Source: Gnetum montanum (taxonomy: Eukaryota > Streptophyta > Gnetopsida > Gnetales > Gnetaceae). From it: a stretch of 64,000 bases of DNA. The position numbers and the translations under genes are program-made. The notes beneath the pieces were generated by a model, which was given only the letters and a program-made list of their open reading frames with translations, ran no database searches and was not told the origin of the DNA. Positions within the stretch are counted from its first letter, which is position 1, and the number at the start of each line of letters is the position of its first letter. Shown here piece by piece: positions 46,049-57,614 of the stretch. The stretch covers positions 614,244 to 678,243 of the forward strand of contig MNCI01034224.1 in NCBI GenBank assembly GCA_015680685.1, in the 5' to 3' direction.

Positions 46049-48161
46049 AATTTTAGGGCCTTAATGCTTTAGCAGAGTCTTGAAATTCAGGTAAGAATTT
46101 CCACAAGTGTAGCATTGTGATGGGCCATCAAGACAGTGTAGGCACTAAGGGTAGACTGTATAGTCTAGCAAGTTTTCTATCTCCAGGGCTAATGGGCCTA
46201 CTGGACTCTCTAGCCTTCCCAACTAGATAATTGACCCAGCTAACAGTCTATGCAGAGACTATGCTAGGAGTTGCTGAAAGTGTTCAGGATGAGCTAAATA
46301 GTTTGACAAGTTTTCTAATAGAGAAATATGCTACACTACACTATGTTGCACAGCGTAGCAAGCCTTGAGGAGATTAATCAGATGTCCAAGATGCAAATTG
46401 GTAACAAGATAGTCTTTTAAAGCATTTTCCCTATTTTACCCTTGAAGCATGAGTGATATGGTGCAATAGAATGTGGTGAAATTTTTCAAGAATCATCTCA
46501 ATCTAAGTGCTATGCTATGCTACGCTACATAGTGTAACACAGTGTAGCGGGGATGTACTTTGACAACACTCCTACGTGGATAGCTTTCACGGAGCAAAAG
46601 CACTTGCCCCTACTTTAGCCATCAAACAAGCTTGCTCTGTTGACACACCAAGACATGAAAAACATCCTATGACAAAATGTTTGTAAATATGAGTCAGGAT
46701 TTGGCCAACACTAGGTGCTATGCTGTGCTACGCTATGTAGCATAGCATAGCATAACAAGGACAAAATGCCCAAAGGCCCCTCTGCCAAATGGTGCTAGCA
46801 AGAGAATTGCACTTGGAAACGCTTTGGCCTTCAAAACTACCTCTCCCACTTAGCCCTCAGGCCTCAAGCAAAGTTTCCTAGTAAAAAATTACAGATTAAA
46901 CAAGGATGCATGTCACATTGGCTACTATGTTGTGCTACGCTACATAGCGTAGCACAACGTAGCGAAGATGCAAAACAATAGAATGCCCCAAGGATGAATT
47001 TAGCAGGTTCGAAGGATTTCTAGCATGGAGGACAAAGTTGTAGTTGCTTACCTGACTGAGCCTTAGACAAATGCTCTCAGCTTCTAAGTAAGACTCCTTT
47101 TAAGACCGGTGGCTATGCTATGCTACACTACGTAGCGTAGTACAACATAGCGTGCAATTACTTATGCTACACCAACATGATAGACAACATAAGTAATGCA
47201 ACACTTTCATGGAGGCATCAAGAAATCTTTAGTTAGCTCCAAAAATTGTTGGCAATGATCACTCTCACCCCAGCACCTCTTTGGTAGACAAAATCAGCAA
47301 GTTTGCTTTATTTTGCACACTTCTGGTTAATCCCTAAAGTTTTCCCTATGCTTGACCCTGCTCGCAAGAGTAGGGAAGACGTAGTCTTGGAGCATAGCCT
47401 CCATTTTTCTTTCATTGTTGGTATGCTCTCTGGATTTTTCCACATGTAGTTTTAGTAGTGTGGTCACAGCATAATAGGGTTCACCTCCAGCATCACACAC
47501 CTACATAGCACAACCATGTTTGCACCTTGTGGGGCCTAGGACATGTGGCATCCAGACCACTTTTTTTTCTCCTACTCCTTGCCCTATAAATATCCTGGTG
47601 AACAAAGTTCAAAGGGTTGGCTTTTGGAGAGCATAGTTGGCATTTTTAGCATTTTAGTTAGCTTTGAGCATTCTGGTTGACTCCAGACATCCTTTTGCAG
47701 GTCTAGCATTTTGGCACCTTGGTGAGTGGATTGACAAGTAAAAGAATCCTGAGTAGCATTCAAGGATCTGTGACCATACTGCTCCATTGTAAGTTGTGCC
47801 TCTCCAGTGTTGCATAATTAGTTGTACACCTTCCAACAAAATAAATATCAGATTTGTGACCTTGATGTAGTGCACTTTCTCACCCAAGTCTATTTTGTTA
47901 TTTGTTTACTATCATTGTATTTGGTACTATTTTTCATTGTTTTACATTTGTTTATCATCGCTTCACTTCATGAACATCGTTTCCAAAAAAAACATTACAA
48001 AAGGTTAAGTTACACCAATTAAGTCCCTGTCTGATCAACCAGACTGTTCAGGGCAACCCGTTTCCATTTCTCTCTAGCATGGCCCTTGCACGGATCCGGG
48101 GTTAAACTGTATGCCCAGAAACCTCTCAGTGTTCCAGCCACTGATGTTTTCGATCACTAGA
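46036..48161 (+). mobile_element. 3' LTR of E1
   Basis: It is 2126 bp in plus orientation, TGAAACACCAT to a slightly mutated ATCACTAGA end. TATA box TATAAATA at 47585-47592. Five palindromes are centred near 46344, 46531, 46738, 46944 and 47132. It is the same subfamily as the E3 LTRs. E5 pol sequence resumes immediately after it. Confidence 0.88.
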
Positions 48162-49473
48162 CACAGCTCATGTCCAAGAGTGGTATGATGATATTAAGGC
48201 ATACCTCCAATAGGGGAAGCCTCCACAAAATATAACCTCCACCCAAAAGGATGTGGTATTAAAGTAGTCATGGTAGTACATCCTTGTAGGTGATAGCACT
48301 TTGTGTCATAGATCTTATGATGGAATACTGTTGACTTGCGTTAGTAGTAGTGAAGCGCAAAAGATCATTGACCAAGTCCATGCAGGACTATGTGGAGGTC
48401 ATATAGACCCCAAGGTAATGGTAGTAAAAATTAGATGTCTAGGCTATTATTGGCCTTACATGGAGCACGATAACGTCTCCAAGGTCAGGACTTGTGACAT
48501 ATGTCAATGGCATAATAACCTAATGCATGTGCCACCCACTAAACTGCATACTACGCAAATCACATGGTCATTCCAACATTGGGGGTTGGATATCATAGGG
48601 TTTGTAATGCCTAAGTGCTCCATGTGACATAGCTTCATCATTACCACAATTGAATATTTCACAAAGTGGGTTGAAGCCATTCCCCTTAGGAAGACAACAT
48701 CATAGTAGATTTGGAAATTCATTCTTGATAACATAGTGACCTGCTTTGGTCTTCCCATGACTATAGTCACAGATAATGGGCCACAATTTAGTAGTATAGA
48801 GACTAAAGTATTTTTCAAAAACCTTGGCATTAAACATTCCTTCTTGTCATTGTACTACCCATAGGTGAATGCTCAAGTGGAGGCTACAAACAAGGTTATT
48901 TTCAACCTTTCGAAGAGAATGCGTAACAACAGCAAGTAATGATGGCACAAACAACTAGTATATGCACTATGGGCTTACTGTACAACATGCAAAATAGTGG
49001 CAGGTAAGATGCCATATAGTCTTATGTATGGATTTGAAGCAATATTTCCTCTTAAATTGTAGGTCCCATTGCTCCGAATGATCCTGTCAAGTTTCATTAA
49101 TGAGGTTTAAAACAATGAGTTAAGAACCATCAGCCTTGACACTATAGAGGAGGAGTGCATGCAAACACTTGATTGCATTGAGTGGTATCAACAAAAGCAA
49201 TGGTAAAAGAACCACCACAATCAACATCAATGCCTGATCAATAAGGGAGACCTGGTCCTCAAGGTCATTCATGAGTCCATGGATAAATTCTCAGCTAATT
49301 GGGAAGGGCCTTTCTTGGTCTTAAAGGCATATGACAATGGAGCCTTCAAGCTTGTTGATCTAGATGGCAATGAGTTTGCCAATCCTATAAACCACTTGTA
49401 CCTAAATTCATACTACACTAATACACAATTTTGTGCCAATGAGAGAAAAAAGGTAAGTGCATATCCACTATAA
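48162..49473 (+). pseudogene. Integrase part of E5 pol
   Basis: The reading frame begins mid-gene (HVQEWYDDIKAYLQ), the linker between the second RNase H-like domain and integrase in the other copies. The zinc region has VHAGLCGGH and CDIC. The core follows with WGLDIIG, VTDNGPQF and NAQVEATNK, so all three acidic residues are present. The C-terminal part has the segments FSANWEGPFLVLKAYDN and NHLYLNSYYT; the usual stop after PYY is lost, and the frame runs on to 49473. There are several TAG stops. RT and gag of E5 should lie beyond the 5' end of E1, left of the window. Confidence 0.82.
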
Positions 49474-49700
49474 TGTTAAACTAGCAAATTTTTGCTATGA
49501 TGTTAAACTTGCACAAACATCTACTATGACATTAAACTAGCATAGAGTGTCCTTGGGCTAGGACATTAAATTGGCACCCACAACATGGTCTACTATGATC
49601 CTAAACTAGCCATCCACCATCCATTGTGATGTTAAACTAGCATAGTGGTCTACGAGGATCTTAAACTAGCATATCATGTAGTCTACCAAGACTTAAAATT
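49462..49700 (+). repeat. Tail hairpin-repeat set 1 of E5
   Basis: About seven units, for example CTACTATGACATTAAACTAG and GGTCTACTATGATCCTAAAC, follow the integrase end. Confidence 0.75.
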
Positions 49701-51195
49701 GGGTTCGTAGTTCAGCATCTGTAGTTCAACACACATAGTTCTGCGAACAAGTCCAATCCTCCATCACCTACCCACACCTCTTAGGCAGGATGGGGTGGGG
49801 TGTTGCAGTTCTAGAATGAAGTTCATATCATAAAAAAAACCCTCTAGAGCATATGCAGCATCACCATCCTTGACATCTTGCTAATCTTCTAGAGATGCCT
49901 TTTGGCATCTTGCTAACCTTCTGGAGCTATTGCCAGCATCGCCAATCATCTTGGTCAAAGCTCTCACTGTCAACATCACTTTTTGGGAACCAGTGATACT
50001 ATGGCCTAGCCATAGCACTACCATCCTTTGGCCCTCACCATTTCCTAGGCTCAGAAGAACATCTAGTAGTGTGACTCTCTACCATGCTACTAGGTTTCCT
50101 AGCTCCTGCCTTTGGTGAGAACTCTTAAGCACCTACATCACCATTGCCTCTAGCCACTTGGGTGCTCACTTTTGGTGTGGTTGTCAGAGCTTTTGGAGCT
50201 AACTTTCATCACACTTACACTAGCCTTCCTGCTTTGAACATTGCATGCACCTACAGCTAACACAACATTCGTGTTCCTTTCAATGCCCTTGCAAATAGGA
50301 TTTTTCCTTCATCTCATGTGGTGGTTATTTTTTTTCCTTGCTTTCTCCATGTTGTGTTTGCAAGATGAAGCCTTAGTGGCATTGTTCAAGGGTGTGTTTC
50401 ATCATGGTGGTAAGGTACCACACTGCTCCAATGTATCCACTTTAGCTTGCCTAGCTACTTAAGAGTGCACACCCCTACCATTCCCCTAGCCAATTGACCT
50501 CTACCTCTTGATCTTGCAATCTCCCACATACCTTGCAAGCTTATTGCACATGAAACCTTTCTTGCAGTCAAGTACTAGACTAATGACAGATGTAAAATAA
50601 CTTGTTCCATGGGGAGCATTTGTGGGCTAGTCAAAGTCCCAAACAGATGTAACAAAACTCATCCCAAGGAGGAAACACCTATCCTACAAATGCAATGCAG
50701 TTTCCTCTAAGAAAATGTTTATTGGATGAAGTTCACCCAAACAACACAAAAGAAGGCAAAAGAAAAAAAGAAAAGAGAAAGCATATAAGAAAGAAAAAGA
50801 AAAAAAAGCAAAAAAAAAAAAGAAAAAAAAGAGGAAAAACAAAAGAAAAAATAACAGGACAAGTCAAGTGCCCAAGTTAAAAAAAATAGTTGCTATTTTA
50901 GAATTGGTCCAACCCCAGATTGTTCATCTCACAAGCACTCTGAAGAGAGGTCAAAATCCTAAGGGTATGCCAGCTCTGCATGTTGAATCCCTCACAAGCA
51001 CTCCGATGAAGGATCATGCTTTGGCGACAAGCCATCATATTTTTGCATCCTACCAATGAACGTCCTTTCTATCTATTATTCCTTGACCCATCTCCCAAAC
51101 TTATTCCCTATCATATGAAATTCCCTTGGCACTTTCAAGTACAGTGAAGTGTTGTCTAATCAGGAACTAACGATTGGTGTTGATGTCATGTTCAT
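49701..51195 (+). other. Conserved noncoding tail of E5
   Basis: It corresponds to the E1, E2 and E3 tails. An A-rich low-complexity stretch (50740-50868) of AAAGAAAAAA words gives a lysine-rich open frame with no other sign of coding. No gene is supported. Confidence 0.6.
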
Positions 51196-51275
51196 CATGG
51201 TGTTTCATATTCTTTGTCAACATCTCTCAGGTCAATCCTCCAGACATCAACAAAGAGGGGCCAATGAGATACCAC
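51196..51275 (+). other. PPT and LTR-start hairpin of E5
   Basis: ATGGTGTTTCATATTCTTTG, a loop with CAATCCTCCAG, then CATCAACAAAGAGGGGCCAA before the LTR start TGAGATACC. Same plan as in the other copies. Confidence 0.72.
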
Positions 51276-53160
51276 CAATTTCAAGCTTTTGCAGTTCAAT
51301 GGTAGATTTTTCTAAGTGTCAAAACTTGGGCAAACTTTTTCTAAGTTTAGTGCTACACTCTGTAGCCTAGAGAGCGTAGCACAATTGAATCCTATTTTTT
51401 GCAAAATTTTTACAAGTCTCCTGCTACACTTCCTAGTGTAGCTAGCATAGCACACACTTCCATGGCTAGTCTACATGAGTGTCAAGCCAAAAGTGGTTGA
51501 GGGTTACTTGGGATGGACCAAATAGTTTGGCAAATTTTCTATCTCCTAGAATTTCAAGCTTGTTATGCTCCCCAATGTACCTAGTTTGACACATGTCCTA
51601 GTTGTTAGTTCACCAAAGTACCAGGCTAGAGTTTGTCAAAACTACTTAGCATGGAAAAAATAGTTTGCCAAATTCTCTATCTTTTAGGTTGTTATGCTTT
51701 GATAAACTACATAGCATAGCAAGCATGACCTAGGTTTTAGGGCCCAATTTTGCTTAAGTGTTGGACAAGGATTTGTCAAGGTAGCTCAACATGGAAGATG
51801 CATTTGGCACATTTTTTGACTTTCAAGGTTGCCTATCCCTCTACACCCTAGAGCATGGTCAATGTGCCATGAAGAAACATTGCAAATTTCATCAAAATTT
51901 ATTAAAGTATCCCTGCTATAGTCTGCTACACTATGTAGCATAGCCAGCATGACTACTGTGGAAAATCAAAATTTGTAAAATTTCACTAAGTGTTCTTATT
52001 ATCCTCTGCTATGCTGTGCAACGTAGCCAGCTTGACACTAGGAAAATGCCTCTACTAGCCTTCAAAAGCCTCCAAAACTCAACATCAACCTTTGTCTCAA
52101 CTCTAACATCCCTTCAGTGACCAAGATCAGTAGTTTGCATTTCTTTTGCACCCCCCATTGATCCTTGAAATTGTCCCTATGCTAGACCCTACTCGGAAGA
52201 CGAGGAAGACATAGTCTTGAAACATAGTCTCCAAGTTGCATTATTTTGAAACTATTTGTACGTACATTGCGGTCTCTTAGACTCTGATACATGTAGTTTG
52301 GGCAATGTGGTTATAGTTGAACAATCTTTAGGTACCTGTTGCTATCCTTTAGAGCGTAACATTTTTCTATGGAGAGCGTAACATGTTAGCATAACCCTGT
52401 CTATGCTCATGCCACATGGCACCCATGCCATGTGGCACTTGATCTACATTTCATGCTAAACCTAGCTCTATAAATACCCTAACATTTAGCACTTTAGGGG
52501 TTGGAAAATCAAAAAATCCATTGAGCATTTTGAGCACTCTGAGCATCCTTGTTACTCCCACACTTGAGCATCTGAGCTTCACACCCTGGCAAGTACTACT
52601 ATGTAGTCTTCCATTACACCTATAGAGCATGGTGATAGCCAACCCAGTAGGTTCACCATCCCTTGTAGTCACTAGCTTTGCATCCTAGATGTCCTAGAGA
52701 ATGTAATTGCATTACTACGCTATCACTGTGCCTGTCTGATGCCATGTTCCATTTTCACCTCATGTTTAAGCAAAAGTTACGCTCCTTGGTTTTGGGATGA
52801 TGCATTTCTCTACTTTGAAACTTTTGTTCCATTTTCTTTCTAAGCATTTTTTTCTAATATTAAGCATAACTCTTGCATTTCTCTACTATCAATATACATT
52901 TGCATGCTCATGTCACTATTTTTTGGTTGAGACCCTCCACTATGCTCTTGCTTGTTGTTCTTGCTGCCATGTGTAATGCTCCATAAACTTCTATTACAAA
53001 TGGTTATTTTAACACCACTTAAGTCATTTTTTGATTGACCATACTATTCAGGGAACCTCATTTCTATTTCCTGAGCATGGCCCTCACATGGATTCGGGGT
53101 TAGGCTGTATGCCGACGAAACTCTTAGTGCTCCAGCCACCAACATTTTCGGACATCATAA
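51265..53160 (+). mobile_element. 3' LTR of E5
   Basis: It begins TGAGATACCACC and ends near GGACATCATA, a decayed GGTCACTACA. TATA box TATAAATA at 52469-52476. Palindromes (near 51365, 51438, 51710, 51933 and 52019) are shorter and less regular than in E1 and E3. U5 contains the CAGGGAACCTCATTTC and GGATTCGGGGTTA blocks shared by all LTRs here. Confidence 0.78.
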
Positions 53161-53799
53161 TAGGAACATAGAGAACTAAAATCTATGGTTAAAGGGAAAT
53201 TTAAGAGAGATAATAACACATTATTATCATCAAATAAGAGACTAAGGAAACATATGTCTCACAAAATACCATAGGGTGCTACATCATCATTACAAATCCC
53301 CTTAATCTTAGGATTTCATAATGTTGATAATTGTCTTACATAATAGAAGCACCTTAACAACAATCTAGAAAAATTATTATTGAGAGTAATATTTCATTGG
53401 AAAAGGCACTAAGCATAGGGATCCTTTACTAAAAAGGTAAAGGCATTAAGCTACCCATCACAAGGAATACTATAAAGTGCTATGCAATCATTGACGCTAT
53501 AGAAATAGCAATCATTTACATCCAAGAAACTCATTTTACATAATACCATAGCATGCAAGGAATGAAAATTGTTGTTAGTCATTTTGAAATTTGCATACAA
53601 ATTTTGAACCATTTAATGGATATTTGTGTTAGTTATTTCAAATATTTTCTTATCTCTAAGCCCTTGTTTTATCAACATTCAATTATTTATAGAAGATTAT
53701 TTTTAAGAAATTATTTCAAATTTTGTAGGGGTCACATAGGTCCAGTAACAGGCTATGCTATACCTATGAAAGGTTGTGCTCTAATTTCATCACCCCTAT
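53161..53799. other. AT-rich flank, nothing recognised
   Basis: No ORF, LTR or repeat unit of the families above was seen. This is the sequence next to the E5 3' LTR end. Confidence 0.4.
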
Positions 53800-54227
53800 G
53801 ATGAGCAGTAAGGCACATAGCCATAATCCACCATAGCCTTTAGAACTAGCACTATTCACTGCTACACTTTACCTAGCCTGGCCTCCTATCCACATGCCTC
53901 CTAATTTCATGCACACTACCACAGTATGCTGATATGCTATCTTGCCCCATACCCTACCCTACCCTATGCTACTACTGTGCATCAAACTACAACTTCCTGA
54001 TGTTGCCATTTGGGTTTTTTTCCCTCAATGTAGCGAGGATGAAATCCTTAATGCAATGATGATAAAATGCTCATCGCTATCATGCATCCGTGCTCTCCTC
54101 ACAATCTGTGTTCCCCTACTACTCCTTGTCCTCACCCTCTACCTACTATCTAGCAATTCAAATTTATTCTTGCAAATGTCACCCACAACATCCATGAGAT
54201 TGCAAAGTTGTAGGGATTGCAAAATGA
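53800..54227 (+). repeat. Dispersed repeat, copy 1
   Basis: It aligns with 59110-59500, with anchors CCATAATCCACCATAGCCT at 53821 and 59131 and GTGCTCTCCTC near 54090 and 59400, at equal spacing. The family is unknown. The E4 fragment lies at its right end. Confidence 0.55.
54104..54227. repeat. 124-bp duplication flanking E4, left copy
   Basis: From ATCTGTGTTCCCC to TTGCAAAATGA. The right copy at 57491-57614 has the same length and only two mismatches by my reading, far more similar than any LTR pair here. Confidence 0.85.
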
Positions 54228-54836
54228 GACTACAGTCCCTACTTTCTTCCCCAAACCATCCCAATGGACTAGCATGGAGAAAGGGAAGGTGAAGGCTAGA
54301 ACTAATCTGGGGAACGGAGTTTGGTCTGAGTTAATCGAAGATGAAATTATGCAACGCCTGTGGGTTGGTTTAGATCAACTCCCCTTTGCTGCTGATGCAG
54401 GACCATCGTGAGTAAGTTTGAGTGTTATTGAATTTAAATTTTCTGATTTGTCCTATCATGGATTTTGCTTATGTATTTATTGCATGTAGGTACAAGGAGT
54501 GGATGAAGAAGTTGAACAGAATGAAGAGCACGTTCAGGAAGGAGAGCGTAATGACGTGGACCATCCTCTTGGGGAGCAAGTGTTAGTGCAAGAACCCCGT
54601 GAAGATGACATTCCTCATGAAGGAATACTCCCTAAAAGAGACGGCCCATTCGAGGATGATTTGTTAGGCTTAGAGGCGAACTTAAGGGATACGGGCGATA
54701 GTGGTACTAGGGGGATGCGTAATTGTGATTTACGCATGATTTTATTTATGAGGTTGAACAATGGCAATATGAATTTTGGCATGATTAATCATGAGATTTT
54801 CTTTATGGTTTTTAATTTTATGTCTTTATTTATATA
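54226..54836 (+). pseudogene. Last exons of the antisense gene (E4)
   Basis: The first piece matches E3 38785-38980: PSQWTSMEKGKVKA, then LIEDEIMQRL and AGPSW before a GTAAGT-like donor. After an intron with a GTAG acceptor at about 54487, an exon rich in Glu and Asp (VDEEVEQNEEHVQEGERND) ends in SGTRG and a short tail. It is open without stops, unlike other copies. The N-terminal exons are absent because the E4 fragment starts here. Confidence 0.65.
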
Positions 54837-54894
54837 AAGCGTAAATAGAATTGTTAAATATTTTGGATAGGTTGCGTTATTATGATTGTAGAAT

Positions 54895-54995
54895 GGAGTT
54901 GCTAGTTTAAGGCCATTATGGGCCTTCTTATAGCATTTGCGTAAGATATAAATGAATCAGCTAGTTTTAGGCCGTTGCGGGCCATTTGCGTACTT
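54895..54995 (-). repeat. Hairpin-repeat set 3 of E4
   Basis: Two units with GGCCCATAATGGCCTTAAAC and GGCCCGCAACGGCCTAAAAC on the minus strand lie between the converging antisense gene and gag-protease. Confidence 0.72.
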
Positions 54996-55206
54996 TAGGG
55001 AATATAATTGATAAAAGTGTACATATTTGCATAATTATACTAATATAACTGATAGAAGTCAAGAAGCGTAAATGGCATAAAATGGGAAGCATAAATGGCA
55101 GAATGGATAGAAAATGTAAATATATGTATATTGAAGAAAACTGACAGTCAAGCAGAAATGGAAAAAACTAGCGAAAATATAATGATGTGTGTAAATACCA
55201 CTCAGA

Positions 55207-57450
55207 TCAATCGCTAGCCTGTAATTGTTTCTTGATGGCCTTTACGTTGAGTGATGTGTAAGGATGAGGAGACTTATGACCTGACTCTTCCACATCATCC
55301 TCCTCTCCCTGAAATGGTAGGTTGGCCTAGACTACACTATCGTTGTTCATTTCGACTTGTTCGGGAATTTGGACATGGGTTTGATCTTCAGGCATTTCAA
55401 TTTCTGAACCTCGTTCTTCCTCGATGTTATTGACAGTCCTAGGATTTATTTCATCACCGTGTATTACTACCTCTCCCCCTGCATAAGGTAGGTGTATCTC
55501 TTGGTGTATTGGTGACGAAACTGCCCTCAGTTGGGCTAGCCAGGACCTCCCTAGAATCAGGTTGAAACCAGGCATCTCCTCGACAACGATGAATGTGGCG
55601 TATGTTGGGAATTGATCTCCTTCCACAAAATCGATATGCACCATCCCCTTGACTTGAACTCGTGCCCCGTTGAATGACTTTAGGAATGATGTCATCGTAG
55701 GACTGATCTGGTCGACCAGCCCCAACTTATCTACTATAGGATAAGGGATGACATTTGTGGCTGCGCCATTGTCAACGTGCACCCTCTGGATCCGATGTTG
55801 ACCAACCTGGATGGTGATGAACATGGATTCTATCATCACTCGACCTTTCTCAGGATCATCTTTGATGGATTCATCATGAAAGATCAAAGGGGTTGGTTTG
55901 GGTTGCTCAGCGGCGGGAGGAAACATGACAGCATGTATCGCTTCCTCTTCCGCTAGTAAGCCTTCATCCATAGGTATGGATGTCAGCATATGGACCATAG
56001 CCTCACAGTGCTTTTGAGATGTCATAAGTAGGTCATAGAGGCTTAGTGTTGTGTTCTTCTATTTTAGAGCCTGCTTGACTTGCGTAAATGCGTCGAGGAG
56101 GTTCCGTTCTCGGCTGGGTTGCTTATCTCTTCCATTCACCCTAAGAGATGGATTTCTCGAGGTGTAATAGCATCAGTCGGAGGGTTGTGTTTCTTCCTGC
56201 TGAGGGGAGGTGGCTATGTTTCTATACCCTTATCTTGCCCATAAGGTGCAGGCGAAGGTACAGAGGCTAGGTGCCTAGCGTTAGCAAAGCCTAGCGTAGA
56301 GTGGTTTTTGGTGGCATTAATTGATGCATCCCCTTCCTTTTTTTTATTGGATGGCGATTTATGGCTTTGGTTAGAAGCTTGCCCCTACGTAAAAGGGGCA
56401 GTTGGTGGTTTTGGTACCCTAAGGATAAAAGGCACCTTAGGAGTAGGTGCGGGCATGGCCACGGCTTTATCGTTAATGTGAGACTAAGTTATAGCTAGAG
56501 AGGGAGCCCGAATAACAAAGGGTGGCCTCGAGACATCGCTAACCGTCAGTGAAGAACTTGCCTCCTGGGGTGAACTGGTAGGTACACGTAAAATGAAGGG
56601 TTTTTTAGGCGGTACCTTCCCTTCATTATCCGTACTTACCACGTTGATGGTGTACGATGCGTTATTTGCATTTAACGGGTCTTTGTACACATGCATCGCC
56701 TGGTTTTCGGGACATGTTGGACTATTGCCATCTAGTTTCAGAGAACCATCATCAATCATGCGTTGAATATCATCCTTCAACGCCCAGCAGTAATCGATAT
56801 TGTGACCACACAATTGATGGTAGTCACAAAAATGGTCTAGCCTAAAAGATTTAGGAACTGGTGATTCGTTAGGCAGGGCTAAAGAAGGATTCTTTAGCAA
56901 TTCAAAATGGCGCCTGTGACGCTGCAGAGCTTCTTCGGATACTTTTTTATTTTGAATGTATCCTATCCCTAATAATTCTTTCAACAGTTTTGAATGTTTT
57001 ATAGGCAAGGCTGTGTATTTTGAGCGATCTTTACGCTCGAAGTTTGATTTTGATTGTGGAGGCTTTTCAGGGGCAGGTGTGTCTTGGCTAGTGCTGCTTG
57101 CACTAGCCATGGTCTTGGAAGATGCTGTGGGTGCCTTCTTGTTATTCTTGCTCTTAGTGCCCTCAGCCAGCGTAGCTACTATCGTCGTTGTTGCCTTACC
57201 TTTGTCTTTACCCTTATTATTGGCATTTTTATAAGCCACATACGCTGGGTCTTTGCTAGCCTCAGCAACATCTTGGATGCTCTTGGTTTGTGCGAAAGCC
57301 TGACTCAAGGAGCGAGGAGAAAGGTAGTATAGTTTAGACTTGATGAAGTCGTTAACTTCTCCTTTGAAAATAGCCAGAAGATGGGCTTCTGCGATAGGCT
57401 TGCGGATTTCATTCAGAGTAGCGCTCCATCGCTGTATAAACTTCTGGACA
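55207..57450 (-). pseudogene. Gag C-terminal half and protease (E4)
   Basis: Open frames of 274 codons (57308-56484) and 232 codons (56025-55327) are separated by a stretch with a few stops. Gag has SQAFAQTKSIQDVAEASKDP, a Lys/Ser/Thr linker, and the zinc-knuckle-like HFCDYHQLCGHNIDYCWALK with an intact Cys-His-Cys pattern. The protease has VHVDNGAATNVI at the active site (Asn where DTG or DGG is usual) and PGFNLILGRSWLAQLR. The upstream part of gag is cut at 57450. This is the best preserved gag-protease in the window, but it has no LTR, PBS or RT. Confidence 0.82.
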
Positions 57451-57614
57451 ATCCGTGTTCCCCTACTACTCGAAGACTGGCTTTTGGAAAATCCGTGTTC
57501 CCCTACTACTCCTTGTCCTCACCCTCTACCTACTATCTAGCAATTCAAATTTATTATTGCAAATGTCACCCACAACATCCATGAGATTGCAAAGTTGTAG
57601 GGATTGCAAAATGA
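57451..57614. repeat. Right junction of E4: 40-bp tandem and 124-bp duplication
   Basis: A 21-bp piece ATCCGTGTTCCCCTACTACTC-like at 57451-57471 (first 20 bases given by ATCCGTGTTCCCCTACTACT) is followed by GAAGACTGGCTTTTGGAAA and then the full 124-bp copy at 57491-57614. The pattern suggests repair synthesis with template slippage. Confidence 0.75.

Larger units (their letters stand above)
5020..48161 (+). mobile_element. E1: Tat/Ogre-like LTR retrotransposon, split by two nested elements
   Basis: E1 runs left to right: antisense gene relic, hairpin set 2, pol 7747-11225, tail hairpins 11233-11527 (interrupted by E2), tail 25093-26348 (interrupted by E3), tail and PPT 45825-46035, and 3' LTR 46036-48161. 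Continuity across both insertions is supported by comparison with the uninterrupted tail of E5 (49462-51264). The 5' LTR and gag are not in the window or were lost, and the left boundary is uncertain. E1 in turn appears to sit within E5, whose pol resumes at 48162. Confidence 0.75.
48162..53160 (+). mobile_element. E5: 3' part of a plus-strand Tat/Ogre-like element
   Basis: It contains the integrase end of pol, hairpin set 1, a complete uninterrupted tail, PPT hairpin and 3' LTR. It is the host of E1 and so the oldest of the nest. Its uninterrupted tail is the key for seeing that E2 and E3 lie inside the E1 tail. Confidence 0.78.
54226..57450 (-). mobile_element. E4: LTR-less internal fragment of the element family
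   Basis: Colinear with E3 from about 38785 to 41890: antisense gene end, hairpin set 3, protease and gag C-terminal half. There are no LTRs. It is flanked by the 124-bp duplication, with a 40-bp imperfect tandem at the right junction (57451-57490). It has fewer stops and more CpG than its relatives, so it looks young. Confidence 0.75.

Noticed and set aside
43694-48161. Inverted LTR pair as an assembly artefact or a two-LTR circle
   Set aside because: The two LTRs differ by many substitutions, the spacer is E1 tail with a PPT, and TTTTCT flanks E3, so nested insertion explains it.
50695-50880. Lysine-rich small protein
   Set aside because: Translation of an A-rich low-complexity run inside the noncoding tail of E5; not conserved in other tails.
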